From: Nocardia acidivorans NBRC 108247
GTDB taxonomy: Bacteria; Actinomycetota; Actinomycetes; Mycobacteriales; Mycobacteriaceae
NCBI RefSeq assembly: GCF_001625085.1
Contig: NZ_BDAW01000013.1
Span: 164,938 to 228,937, forward strand
Direction: 5' to 3'
DNA: 64,000 nucleotides
Both the position numbers and the translations under genes were made by a program. Position 1 is the first letter of the stretch. Every line of letters begins with the position of its first letter. The notes below the pieces were generated by a model, which worked only from the letters and a program-made list of their open reading frames with translations, was not told the origin of the DNA and did not search any database. Of the stretch, positions 18,300-27,633 are shown piece by piece.

Positions 18300-19726
18300 T
18301 TTAGCGGCCACGCTCCTGCCACATCGACCCCCGGAATCTTCCACGGCTGCGGCACGAATATCTGCTCTGCCGCACCACCGAGATGAACCCCCGATTGATA
18401 GCCGACCGGGCCGACATACACCTCGGTACCCGCTGGAATCTTCACCTGGAAGACGGTATCAAGCGGAGACTCCCCGTCCAGCGACCCTGTCTTCGGGTCG
18501 ACCCACTGCGGTTTGACCGCCGAATCAATCCGCACCTGAGCGACCGACGAAGGCGGTTCAGCGGTGAACCACTGCCCGAGCGGCTCGTCAGCGGTTCCGC
18601 CGCGGTACAGCGTGACATCGTCCTTCAATACCACCGTGTTGTACTTCCCGCCGGCGAAGTTGGCAGCCGGGTTATTACGCATAGCGGCAAGCGGACCCGG
18701 ATTTTCAACCATATTGAACTCGTAGGCACCGGTGTTCTTCCCGGTCAACAGGAGACGGGTTCGCGCGGCCGCAACCCACTGACGAATCTTGTTCGCGAGT
18801 GCACCACATCGCTCGAGGAGCGTCGACGTGATCCGAGTAGCTACCGCGGTCGCTTTCGTCGCCAAGTTGGCAATAATCGTGGCGACACGGCGTGCTTTGA
18901 ACGCGGCCCGTGCACCCAAGGCGGTGTTGCCGATCACCGCCGATGCGCCTGCGGTGACGGGCGTCAGAGCGGCGAAGAAGAGCTCGCCGACAATGGCTTC
19001 CGCCGCGAATTCCTTCAACTCATCAAGGATTTGGTGATGCGCTTCGTCGAGATGCTTGGCATATTCTCCACACGCGTCGCCGAGTGACTGACATACATCG
19101 GCGAGATTGTTCAGGTCGGCCTGGCGTTCAGTAGCCGCGGCGATCGTCGTAGGGATTTCCTCCGACTGCTGGTTCTGCAGGAATGTGAGGGCCGGTGAGA
19201 CCTGCGTCGCCAGTAGCCGGTAGTCGATAGCAGCTGTGTGCCAAGCGGATTCGGCCGCATGCAGCTGGTCCTGATGACCGTTCGGCCAGGCAGCGCCGAC
19301 GAGATCCTTGATAAAGGACCAGCCGAAGGGTTCGGGGATACCGTCGCCTGCCGCGGAAGGTGCCACGTCCACAAGACATGGCGTAGGGAGTAACTGCGGT
19401 GCGGGCGGCGGCGCCGCCTCGTCATGGTGAGCGGCCGCCTCGGCCACAGCGTGGTTGTGCACGGCGACAGCAATCAGGTCGCGGGTCTGGCCGCACGCGG
19501 TGGCGAGGTCCGCGGACGCCGTCAGTGCCAGAGCAGCGACCTTGTCGTATGCGGTTGCCCATTCCTGACCGACGCTATCGCTGCCCGCCATCCCCGCATT
19601 GGCGCTGAGCACCCCAATCAAACCGGTGTGAGTGGTTTGTCCATCGGCGCAGATCTGGCCGAAAACCTCTCCGGCAGAGTGGTATTCGTCAGCACGACAC
19701 AGAATCAGCGGAACGGTCGGACTCAC
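18296..19726 (-). CDS. Type VII-exported polymorphic toxin with ADP-ribosyltransferase-like C-terminal domain
   Basis: 476 residues from GTG 19726 (GTGA overlap with the WXG gene stop); GTG 19732 is also possible. Residues 1-110 and 135-240 are helical with ESX-like repeats. A hydrophobic segment near 240-300 follows (ELFFAALTPVTAGASAVIG). The last roughly 130 residues form a separate beta-rich domain: TVVLKDDVTLYRGG, GQWFTAEPPSS, VFQVKIPAGTEVYVGPVG and AAEQIFVPQPW. The order Arg, Ser/Thr-strand, late Glu resembles the R-S-E layout of ADP-ribosyltransferases, but I cannot confirm catalysis. Two WXG genes precede it and a likely immunity gene follows. Confidence 0.65.
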   Translation of the reverse strand: MSPTVPLILCRADEYHSAGEVFGQICADGQTTHTGLIGVLSANAGMAGSDSVGQEWATAYDKVAALALTASADLATACGQTRDLIAVAVHNHAVAEAAAHHDEAAPPPAPQLLPTPCLVDVAPSAAGDGIPEPFGWSFIKDLVGAAWPNGHQDQLHAAESAWHTAAIDYRLLATQVSPALTFLQNQQSEEIPTTIAAATERQADLNNLADVCQSLGDACGEYAKHLDEAHHQILDELKEFAAEAIVGELFFAALTPVTAGASAVIGNTALGARAAFKARRVATIIANLATKATAVATRITSTLLERCGALANKIRQWVAAARTRLLLTGKNTGAYEFNMVENPGPLAAMRNNPAANFAGGKYNTVVLKDDVTLYRGGTADEPLGQWFTAEPPSSVAQVRIDSAVKPQWVDPKTGSLDGESPLDTVFQVKIPAGTEVYVGPVGYQSGVHLGGAAEQIFVPQPWKIPGVDVAGAWPLK

Positions 19727-20010
19727 GGCCACATCCCCTGATTGGCCGGACCGACCGCGCTGTACGCGGAGTGCGCAACCTGCAGCTTGGCCCGAAGCTC
19801 CCCGAGTGCGGTGTGCATCTCGGCAACCGCGGCGATCCGCTCGTCATGAGCGTTCTTGTGTGAGGCGGCCGCCTCACCGGACCAGTCGACATGCAATTCG
19901 TCGACCCGCTGCTCAATCTCGGCAACCCGATTCTCGATAGCGGTTTCGAGCTTCGCGGCACCATCGATCAACCGCTGCAAGCCCGTCAGATCCACCCGAT
20001 AGTCAGCCAC
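19723..20010 (-). CDS. WXG100/ESAT-6-like protein
   Basis: 95 residues. A helix-turn-helix hairpin has the turn DWSGEAAASHKNAHDE (W-x-G motif) between two amphipathic helices, as in ESX substrates. It probably pairs with the next WXG protein or with the toxin N-terminus for type VII export. It overlaps the toxin start by four bases and follows the other WXG gene by two bases, so this is a tight operon. Confidence 0.85.
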   Translation of the reverse strand: MADYRVDLTGLQRLIDGAAKLETAIENRVAEIEQRVDELHVDWSGEAAASHKNAHDERIAAVAEMHTALGELRAKLQVAHSAYSAVGPANQGMWP

Positions 20011-20012
20011 GG

Positions 20013-20348
20013 CTACACCACCGGAGGAAGGTCAAGGCTCGACCCGGCCGCATCGATCGACTCCGCCCGTGCTCGATCATGTGAGGTGTACTCATTGGCA
20101 GCCCGCCGAAGTAGACCGGCGTCGACACCGAACGAACCAACTACGCGGCGCGCGCCCTCTTCCCAGTCGGCCCATGGGTTCTCATGCGACGTTGCCGCCC
20201 CACCCTGCCAGTCCACGCCGAGGAACGCGCGAACTTCACGCATCTGCCCGTCCAGCGCATCGCTGATCTCCTGCGCAACCCGATCAAGCCAGCCTGCGAC
20301 CGCGATCAGTTCCCCAGGACTGGCAGCAACATCTCCCGCCACGAGCAA
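20013..20348 (-). CDS. WXG100-like protein, first gene of the toxin operon
   Basis: About 111 residues. The helix-WxG-helix layout is seen in VRAFLGVDWQGGAATSHENPWADWEEGARRV. The start is uncertain: TTG 20348 or GTG 20342, neither with a strong ribosome binding site. It is longer than a minimal WXG100 protein, with a tail ending SLDLPPVV. Its position first in an operon with a second WXG gene and a large toxin suggests that the two small proteins form the heterodimeric export partner. Confidence 0.75.
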   Translation of the reverse strand: MLVAGDVAASPGELIAVAGWLDRVAQEISDALDGQMREVRAFLGVDWQGGAATSHENPWADWEEGARRVVGSFGVDAGLLRRAANEYTSHDRARAESIDAAGSSLDLPPVV

Positions 20349-20461
20349 GAGGCTAACCTGCGGCTATCGTTTCTGCTACATCGGGGCGACAGCTCGCGCA
20401 CCACCCGATAGGAGGGGCAGTTGCACCAGCTGGTCAACCTCGGGAAGTCCACGAAGCGGCC

Positions 20462-21261
20462 CTACCGTATCGTCAGCGACTGGTTCGAGCGACAAGCGGC
20501 ACGCTTGTCCGATCTCACCGGATGCCATTCGGCCACCATCCGATTCCGAACGCGACTCCCGAGTACAACTATTGGTCCGCGAATCGGCACCAAACCGCAG
20601 GGTGGATGGTACTCGAGCGCGACGAGATTCGCGGGCGTACGCCCCGCACTAACCATCTTCGCTATCCCTGATTTCTCGAATGCGCTTTGGCCCAACCAAC
20701 CCCGGGCAAGAGTCTCAGCGGACTGCACGATCGGCGGCAGCTGCCGGAAGTCGCCCGCCACGATCGTATGCCCAACTCCCACACCGGCCACGAGCATCGT
20801 CATAGCCGCGGTAATCATGCTTGCCTCATCGATGACAATCACATCGAGATCCTTGCGCCGCAACGACTCTTTGAGCACGACCTGGTGCGCGGTGAACGCG
20901 ATGAGCCGTCCCTCATGGACCACTTGATCACGCACATCACCGAGCAATGCGACGAGACCCTTGGCGAACCCTTCGAGATCGGAGATCTTTCGCACCAACG
21001 CCGTCCGTTCTTGGACGCGATCCGCGTCATGTGCGGGGATGGCGCGTAGCGCTGTGAGTTCGCTGCGGATCTCCACGAGTCTGCGTGCCGGTTCCGCACC
21101 TTGATCGGCAGCGATCTCGCCGAGGAGAACGGCGGGACTCCGACCACGCAGAACCCCCGGACCTCCAGTTGAGCGAGTAAGTCCGCTGTGCTGATGGCGC
21201 CACTGGCGTCTACTGCACGAATGACATCCTGCCGCCCGTATTTTCGGTTCTGCTTCACCAT
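20462..21261 (-). pseudogene. Broken SF1 helicase of the Dna2/Upf1 type
   Basis: A good start (ATG 21261, GGGGGA upstream) reads VKQNRKYGRQDVIRAVDASG and LLAQLEVRG, then the frame breaks near 21165. A second frame carries a helicase middle: DLDVIVIDEASMI (Walker B), HTIVAGDFRQLPPIV (motif III) and WLGQSAFEKSGIA. The Walker A region and the C-terminal RecA domain are missing, and the sequence after NLVALEYHP is no longer helicase-like. This is debris of a second helicase beside the intact one at 21376; the two belong to the same broad superfamily. Confidence 0.7.
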
Positions 21262-21375
21262 TCCCCCGGTAACGCCCTCTGCATAGAACAAAAACCGTTA
21301 CACACGTGTCCGGACTTCGCACTCCCCAGCAGCACTATTCGCACGATCAGTCCGATATCCGCTAACAGCCTCGAC

Positions 21376-24300
21376 CTATCCGGACGAGGCGCTTACACCG
21401 GGAGACCAGAGTTTTAGCAGACCTTCGGGTTTGATCTGGTCGTCCAGGGAGCTGAAGTAACGCAGGCCCCGCCAATTCCCATGATCACCGACAAGCACCA
21501 ATCGGCGACGGGCACGCGTCACCGCCACATTCAAAAGATTGGGCTTGTCCGAGGCCCATTCACGTGCCTTCTTCTCGTCGGCGGCAGTTCCGAGCACGAG
21601 GATGACGATGTCGGCCTCTTTACCCTGCGTTGTATGCACTGTCCCCAGGCAATCGCGGGACACCGACAGACCCGAGACAGTCAAATAGCCCTGGAGCCGT
21701 TCGACGATACGACGGAACGGACTGACTATGAACACCTTTCGCTCGAAGCGTTTCTGAAGCTCTGCCTGTTTCTCCGCCTCGCCGACCGCCCAATCCGGGA
21801 GATCCGCTCCGAGTTCGGCGAGTTCTTCGTCCATAGCCGCCGCCAAACGCGTACGCACCATTCCGAGGAGACTCAGAACCTGTTTCCCTTCCGCCTCATT
21901 CCATTTGTCCCCGCTGGCCGGTGCATCGACGTTGATCCACAAGTTTTGAGCGCCCAGACTGAAGTCGTCCGTCCGGACGACGCCATAGACCATCATGTTG
22001 TCGTACGCGATTTGGTTACTCACCTCGAACATGAGCCGATCGCACCGCCGGTGCACGCGCAGCGGTGAACCCACCCAAATCTGGCCTTCCCCATCGGGAT
22101 CGGGTAACCATGTCCCGTATCGATTGACTCGATCAGAGACAGCTTGGACCGAGGTGGCTTGGGGCGCCCAGCGCACATCGACCTCGAACTTGCCGCACAG
22201 ACGGCGTTGCCCGGACCAAGGCAACGTGACGACCGGCTCCAGCTGACGCGGATCGCCGACCACCACCGCACGCCGGCAGCGCCAAAGCGCACCGACGACG
22301 GCCTGCGGTGTGGCCTGACCAGCCTCATCGACGATGAGCCAGCCGAGAGCCTCCCGCCCGAGCGCGGCAAACATGGTCGGCATCGACGCAAAGGTCGTGG
22401 ACACGACCGGGACCACCATGAACAGCATTTGCCAAGCAGCGAGAACGGTTTCCGCCGGGAGGTCCGTCGGAGCGTCGCCTTTAACGATATCGACAACCGC
22501 ACGCAGGTTGTTCCAAGCGATCCGAGGTTCCGCTGTCAGTAGCGCCCGATGGAGATCCAGTGCGGCCAGGAACACACGCGACCGCGCCGCCGCGAATTCC
22601 TCATCCATCCAGGGGGATGATTTCTCTCGTCGCTCCATCGCCGCACGGTCGCCAACCTCGGCAGTCCACTCGTCCCCCGGCAAGGTGTGCGGCCACCGAA
22701 CGCGGGCCCGCGCGAGAAGGTCGGCTTCGCGCTCGAGTTCGATCTCCCGTTGCCGTGCGCACCGATTGGCGTTTTCCACCTCCGTGAGCGCTTGGCGGAT
22801 CTCATCGTCACAGCGAATGATCCGCTCCTGCCATGCGACAAGCGCACGGCTGGCTTCACTGAACTGCCGCTGCCGCTCCCTGCAGGCCGCGGCACGCTGG
22901 TCTCTATCCCGTTCCGCGGCCGCGACGCGGGCATCCGCCATAGCCACCCTCTCGACAAACGGCTGGGCGTCGCTCTCCCAATCACCGAGGGCATTCCGTG
23001 ACCACAGTCGTTTGAACCAACCAGGTTTCGCGCCAGCATGCTGATAGAGCTCTGCTTGAGCACGCCGCTGCCAATCGTCAGCGATGCCCACCTCGACTTC
23101 GGCGGCATGCAACGCACGCCGAGAATCGTTGAGACTGTTCGTCGCACGCTGTGCCGCGGATTCGGCGGCATGCTCACTGGTCGCCAACTCGCGTCGATGA
23201 TCCTGCAGGAGCCGCAACCGATCTTGGTGATTCGCGCTTCGTCCACGCAGTGCTGCCAGCGTTCGATCCGGCTCGACGATCCGCTCGAGAATATCCGCAA
23301 CCGTTTGCCGTTCCTCGGTCAGCCGCGCCACCTCGGCGACAGCGGCGTCGAAACGCGCAACCGCATCGTCCCAGGACAAGACTTCAACAGCGGTGTCCGA
23401 AGCGGAATTCTTGAGCTCTCCGAGGATATCGCTCAGGCCGCGAGGCTCCGCGTCGGCCTGCTCAGCCGCGCGCTCGGTAGGGCCCCACCAAAAGCGCTGA
23501 ACGAAGTCTCCTCGATTGCTACGGCGGCCCAGCCGAGCGGCAATGGCTCCCCAGCACGGCTCGCCTGCGAGTCGGGTCGCCGGCTCGGACAGGTAGTCCG
23601 CGTCTGGAAAGGCTTCGCCATCAATGGCGTCCACCGAGGGGACTTCCAACGTAATGTTCTCGACCGCACCGTTATTGGATGAGGCGACGACCATTTCGAA
23701 TCCGGTCAGGTCTGCCACCAATGGCACGATCGTCCGCTGGTAAGGACCGTCAAGGCACGGCCACCGCCGGGCGTTCTCGTCGGATTGGAATGCCGCGCGC
23801 GGATTCGGCAGCCGCGCCAGCCTCGTCGCGCGCTCGACCACCAGTGCCGCGATCAAGTCACGCAGCATGGTCGTCTTACCGGTGCCGGGTGGCCCATTCA
23901 CTGAATACAGACCTGATGAAGCCGGATCCCCCATCCCGCACAATATTTGGTTGATGGCGAACTGCTGACTCAGAGTCAGTGGGTGAGCGGGATCGGATGG
24001 CCAGCGCCCCAGCGGCATCATTCGCGGAGTCAGCGACCGCAGCAGTACATGGGGCTCCTTGCGAACATCGATGCGCCGGTTCAGGTCGTCATTGGTTACC
24101 TCGCACAAATAGGAGGTAAGAGCCGCACCCATGTTGCCGGACAACAGCTCCCCTGCTACCAGCTCCAGGTCCTTGGCGTAGAAGCTGTTGATGAATTCGT
24201 CGCTCGATACCTCGTTGGCCCGCTTCGATGGGACCTGGAAGCTCTTGACCCAGATCTCCGTCGGTTCGAGGACGTCATCGACGCCGAGTTGCTCGGCTAC

Positions 24301-25152
24301 CCAACGTGTTATCGCAGCCAGGTCGGCGACGGTCAATACCTTGGTGCCGAGCTGATCTGGTGTGTTGTCGCCTTCGTCGCCGTCCCCAGCCTCCGTTCCA
24401 CTGGCATCAGGCTTCTTGTCACCCCTCTTTTTGATTGCTCCGATCGCGTCATCGGTGACGGACTGGCTCATCTTCTCGGCAACGGTCTTCGCGATCGGCC
24501 CGAGATGAGACTCCGCAATCGAGCCGATCACCGCCGGGATCGAAGCCAGACCTCCGTTCACGACGTCGAGTGCGACACGCGCTGTCGTGTTCGCGATCAA
24601 GCGGAGTGCCCGCTGACCGCCGGTGGTCACGGCGCCCGACGTTTCCACCGCCACCCGGCCATCGCCGATATCGAACAGGACAGCCAGGATTCGCTTCTGT
24701 TGATCATCGAATCCATCGAGCCAGTCGTCTCGGCCCGGGCCGGGCGGCACCACGCTTCGACCCAGTGCCCACGCGCAAGACGACAGCACCACACCGTCTT
24801 TGAACAATCGACCGTCACCATCGACAGTGATGCTCAGCAGAGCGGTCCTGCCGCGGTTACGCGGGCCTTCATCATGGTCTGTGTCCGATGCCGGCAGCAC
24901 CTTCTTCAGTACCTCGCGAACCTTCGCGGTTTCGAAGATTCCGGCGTACACGGTATGCCGCCACACATATTTGTCATCGATCCGCCGCACCGGCGGCTCC
25001 CACGGAAGCTTCGTTCCCTGCCGCACCTTCACAATCCCGTTCGAGGGCGACGGACCCTCGACATTCTGCGGACTGAAGTACTCGACAGCCCGCCAATAAC
25101 GCAGAATCCGTGCCTGCCGCTCGACGTCTCCGCTTCGCCCCAAGACTCCCAC
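21376..25152 (-). CDS. Large SF1 helicase of the Dna2/Nam7/Upf1 family
   Basis: 1258 residues from GTG 25152. The first roughly 400 residues are unassigned, with a low-complexity Asp/Gly/Glu stretch. Walker A is GPPGTGKTTMLRDLI near residue 420. A long insertion with helical, coiled-coil-like character spans roughly 620-800. Walker B is WLIVDEAGQATPQAV near 937, with GDPRQLEPV after it. The C-terminal domain holds GTVHTTQGKEADIVILVLG and LLNVAVTRARRRLVLVGD near 1205. An ATP-driven 5'-3' nucleic acid helicase is expected. It is divergent from the MazG gene. Such very large helicases are frequent in defence islands, but I cannot tie this one to a named system. Confidence 0.88.
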   Translation of the reverse strand: MGVLGRSGDVERQARILRYWRAVEYFSPQNVEGPSPSNGIVKVRQGTKLPWEPPVRRIDDKYVWRHTVYAGIFETAKVREVLKKVLPASDTDHDEGPRNRGRTALLSITVDGDGRLFKDGVVLSSCAWALGRSVVPPGPGRDDWLDGFDDQQKRILAVLFDIGDGRVAVETSGAVTTGGQRALRLIANTTARVALDVVNGGLASIPAVIGSIAESHLGPIAKTVAEKMSQSVTDDAIGAIKKRGDKKPDASGTEAGDGDEGDNTPDQLGTKVLTVADLAAITRWVAEQLGVDDVLEPTEIWVKSFQVPSKRANEVSSDEFINSFYAKDLELVAGELLSGNMGAALTSYLCEVTNDDLNRRIDVRKEPHVLLRSLTPRMMPLGRWPSDPAHPLTLSQQFAINQILCGMGDPASSGLYSVNGPPGTGKTTMLRDLIAALVVERATRLARLPNPRAAFQSDENARRWPCLDGPYQRTIVPLVADLTGFEMVVASSNNGAVENITLEVPSVDAIDGEAFPDADYLSEPATRLAGEPCWGAIAARLGRRSNRGDFVQRFWWGPTERAAEQADAEPRGLSDILGELKNSASDTAVEVLSWDDAVARFDAAVAEVARLTEERQTVADILERIVEPDRTLAALRGRSANHQDRLRLLQDHRRELATSEHAAESAAQRATNSLNDSRRALHAAEVEVGIADDWQRRAQAELYQHAGAKPGWFKRLWSRNALGDWESDAQPFVERVAMADARVAAAERDRDQRAAACRERQRQFSEASRALVAWQERIIRCDDEIRQALTEVENANRCARQREIELEREADLLARARVRWPHTLPGDEWTAEVGDRAAMERREKSSPWMDEEFAAARSRVFLAALDLHRALLTAEPRIAWNNLRAVVDIVKGDAPTDLPAETVLAAWQMLFMVVPVVSTTFASMPTMFAALGREALGWLIVDEAGQATPQAVVGALWRCRRAVVVGDPRQLEPVVTLPWSGQRRLCGKFEVDVRWAPQATSVQAVSDRVNRYGTWLPDPDGEGQIWVGSPLRVHRRCDRLMFEVSNQIAYDNMMVYGVVRTDDFSLGAQNLWINVDAPASGDKWNEAEGKQVLSLLGMVRTRLAAAMDEELAELGADLPDWAVGEAEKQAELQKRFERKVFIVSPFRRIVERLQGYLTVSGLSVSRDCLGTVHTTQGKEADIVILVLGTAADEKKAREWASDKPNLLNVAVTRARRRLVLVGDHGNWRGLRYFSSLDDQIKPEGLLKLWSPGVSASSG

Positions 25153-25372
25153 CCCCGTGCCGCCGTTCTTCTACGGTAGAACAGAATAGCTGCGCTCGCA
25201 CGGAAGGTATTGATAACCAATGGATTTGAGCGCCTTGCCTGAATTGATCAGAGCAGGGTCCGTGGCCGCTCTCTTCAAACTGGCGCTGAGCGCTCCCGTC
25301 CCACTCAATGCGATAGCTCCGCACTGCACCTCCCCCACGATGGGGACAGAAGCAATCTGATAGACAGAGCCT

Positions 25373-25732
25373 ATGGATGTCGAAGGCTTGCAGCGCCTGG
25401 TCGCCGATTTCGCCGCCCGCCGAGAGTGGGAGCGATTCCATACACCGAAGAACTTGGTGATGGCGATGACCGGCGAGATGGGCGAGCTGTCGGAGCTGTT
25501 CCAGTGGCTCACCGCGGAGGAGAGCTCCGCGATCTGCCAGAACGACCACCGTCGCGAACGGGTCGAGGAGGAAGTCGCCGATATCTTCATCTACCTGCTG
25601 CGGCTGGCGGACGTGCTGGACATCGATCTTGCCGCCGCGGTCGAGGCGAAGGTGGAGAAGAATGAGCAGCGCTATCCGGCGGAGGCGGTGAAGGGCCGGG
25701 CGGTCAAGTACACCGAGATCGATCTGCTCTGA
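25373..25732 (+). CDS. MazG-like nucleotide pyrophosphohydrolase
   Basis: 119 residues. All-alpha NTP pyrophosphohydrolases split (d)NTPs to NMP and PPi using Mg2+ held by an E-x2-E...E-x2-D set, visible here as GEMGELSELFQW and EEEVADIFIYLLRLAD. The small size and LFQWLTAEE fit the dCTPase/XTP3TPA-like branch. It lies between the big helicase (divergent) and the DUF2075 gene (convergent, 11 bases between stops). dNTP-pool enzymes often accompany phage-defence loci; a role in depleting or cleaning nucleotides during infection is inferred. Confidence 0.9.
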   Translation: MDVEGLQRLVADFAARREWERFHTPKNLVMAMTGEMGELSELFQWLTAEESSAICQNDHRRERVEEEVADIFIYLLRLADVLDIDLAAAVEAKVEKNEQRYPAEAVKGRAVKYTEIDLL

Positions 25733-25743
25733 ATCCGGTTGTG

Positions 25744-27633
25744 TCAGAAGGCCATTCGCTCCAGAAACTCCTGAGTTTCGGGATCGGTCGAGTAGACGCA
25801 TGTCCCCTGCATTCCGCGAGTCAACAGCACCTTGTAGGTGTTGCGGATCAGGGCCATGAAATGCAGGGGGTCGGCTCGTTTGACGGCGGGGTCGTGGGAG
25901 AACTGCTGGCGAGCTTCCCAGCGATCACCGCGGCGCACGAAGTCGGGACCGAAAATCACTCCCGCCCAGTCATATTCGAAGCCCTGTGCGGTGTAGACGC
26001 AGCCGACCTGCCCGAAGCCGCGATCATCGGAGGCCCAGAAGTCAGAGATGGGCACGTCGGGAACCCGCTTGCCCTCCCTGGCATTCCAGGGCCGCCGCCA
26101 CTCGCCGATCACTACATCGTCGACCAGTCTGCGCCCATCAGGCGTATCGATCGGATCGCTCCAGCGCCAGCAGTAGCCTGCCGCAATGCGAGCGGTTCCG
26201 CCTTCCTCGTCCTGCTGCGTGGTCAGCCATGATTCCAGGGCAGTGGGCGAAGCCGCGCTGGTTACCCGGAAGTCGTCATCGCTGCCGGAGATCAGGTCGC
26301 TCCACGCGATCGGCGGCTGCTGATGCAGACCGAGCAGTCGGGCGACCCAGGTGTCGAAGGCTTCGGATCCGCCGCAACGGAATTGGCCGGTAAGGCGGAT
26401 GACTTCGAGGTCACAGCCCGCGGCGGTGGCTGCCGCGCCGATCTCGGTGAGCGATCCCATTTCACCGGGCCGCACGATCTGGTCTTCATCGAGCAGGAAT
26501 ACCGGAACCAAGGCCGCGTCGATGAGTTCTTCGATCTGACGGCGGGCCAGCGCACGCTTCGCCGCCGAGGTCCAGCGATTGGCGCTGGTTTCGCGAACCC
26601 GGTGCGCCTCATCGCAGATGATCACATCCAGAGCGCGAGGCTCCGCACCGACATAGTTGTTGAAGTACTTGAACAGGTCCTGCACACGCTTATTACTAGT
26701 GCCCGCCACGCGCCGCATGGTCTGGGTGAATGCCTTCGATCCGGTGGCGTGGTGCACGGTGCGCCCCTGCCGGGCAAGCTGCCCGAGCAGACTCAACGCG
26801 ATGACGCTCTTGCCCGATCCGGGCCCGCCGAGCACCACGATCACCGTTTGGGTGCGTGCGGCCCGAGCGCTGGCGACTGCCTGCACCACCATCTGATAGG
26901 CGACGCGCTGTTCGTCCAGCAGCACGAACTGCTCGCGGTCCTGAATCTCCTTGGCCGCCAAGGTGAGCAGCGCCTTGCTGGGCGCATGGTGAAAACCGAG
27001 GAATTCATCGGCCGCGGCGCGGGCGTGGTCACGGTCGCTGTCGACAGCGAGCACTGCGCGCAGGCGATCGACCATGGCGCCGCGGTCATCCATGGTGAAC
27101 AGCTGTCCGTAGTCACTGGGCTGGTATTGCAACAGTGTCGGAATGTCGGCGGCGTGCGCGTTGTGCAGGTAGGCGATACCGAAGACGCTGCCGTGACCGT
27201 CTGCGAGCGCCGGTGTGGCATCGACCAGGTACTGGCAGTAAGCGCGGACCTGCGCGGCCGGATGCAATACCGGATTCGTATAGGCTGCGACCGAAACAAG
27301 CTCCGCGGCAATGAGTTCCGCCTTCGTCCACTGCTTCAGCTCGACCAGCACATAGCTGGCCGCCCCGGTACGCGGATGCACCCCGCACAGAATGACGTCG
27401 ACCCGCTTGGGGCTGTGCGGCAGCCGGTGCTCTAGCAGCACCTCGACCTCGCCGAGCCCGGCGTCGATCAGATCGGACAGCAGTTGCGGCAGGCTGCGCA
27501 GCCATGACCGAACCTCGCTCGCGCCGATCTTCTGCCCCCACTGGTGGCCGGCTTGTTCGACCAGCAGCTCCGTGAGCAGACCTGTCTGTGCATCGCTCAA
27601 TAGTTTCCGGGCACTTCCCCGAACCAATGCCAC
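25744..27633 (-). CDS. DUF2075 helicase with N-terminal PD-(D/E)xK-like nuclease region
   Basis: 629 residues. Residues about 70-125 look like a restriction-type nuclease core (LEHRLPHSPKRVDVIL, then YVLVELKQW). Walker A is VLGGPGSGKSVIALSLLG near 266, Walker B is DVIICDEAHRV, and a RecA2-like end carries VYTAQGFEYDWAGVIFG and YKVLLTRGMQGTCVY. This is the DUF2075 (Schlafen group 3-like) helicase family. It is divergent from pglW, sharing a 333-base intergenic region. Similar genes beside BREX type 2 clusters are known to me only from general memory; a BREX accessory role is inferred. Confidence 0.88.
   Translation of the reverse strand: MALVRGSARKLLSDAQTGLLTELLVEQAGHQWGQKIGASEVRSWLRSLPQLLSDLIDAGLGEVEVLLEHRLPHSPKRVDVILCGVHPRTGAASYVLVELKQWTKAELIAAELVSVAAYTNPVLHPAAQVRAYCQYLVDATPALADGHGSVFGIAYLHNAHAADIPTLLQYQPSDYGQLFTMDDRGAMVDRLRAVLAVDSDRDHARAAADEFLGFHHAPSKALLTLAAKEIQDREQFVLLDEQRVAYQMVVQAVASARAARTQTVIVVLGGPGSGKSVIALSLLGQLARQGRTVHHATGSKAFTQTMRRVAGTSNKRVQDLFKYFNNYVGAEPRALDVIICDEAHRVRETSANRWTSAAKRALARRQIEELIDAALVPVFLLDEDQIVRPGEMGSLTEIGAAATAAGCDLEVIRLTGQFRCGGSEAFDTWVARLLGLHQQPPIAWSDLISGSDDDFRVTSAASPTALESWLTTQQDEEGGTARIAAGYCWRWSDPIDTPDGRRLVDDVVIGEWRRPWNAREGKRVPDVPISDFWASDDRGFGQVGCVYTAQGFEYDWAGVIFGPDFVRRGDRWEARQQFSHDPAVKRADPLHFMALIRNTYKVLLTRGMQGTCVYSTDPETQEFLERMAF

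Noticed and set aside
23947..25179. Plus-strand ORF of 410 codons
   Set aside because: It is antisense to the N-terminal part of the large helicase and has no recognisable domain.
26323..27435. Plus-strand ORF of 370 codons
   Set aside because: It is antisense to the DUF2075 gene, which has Walker motifs and a family match.
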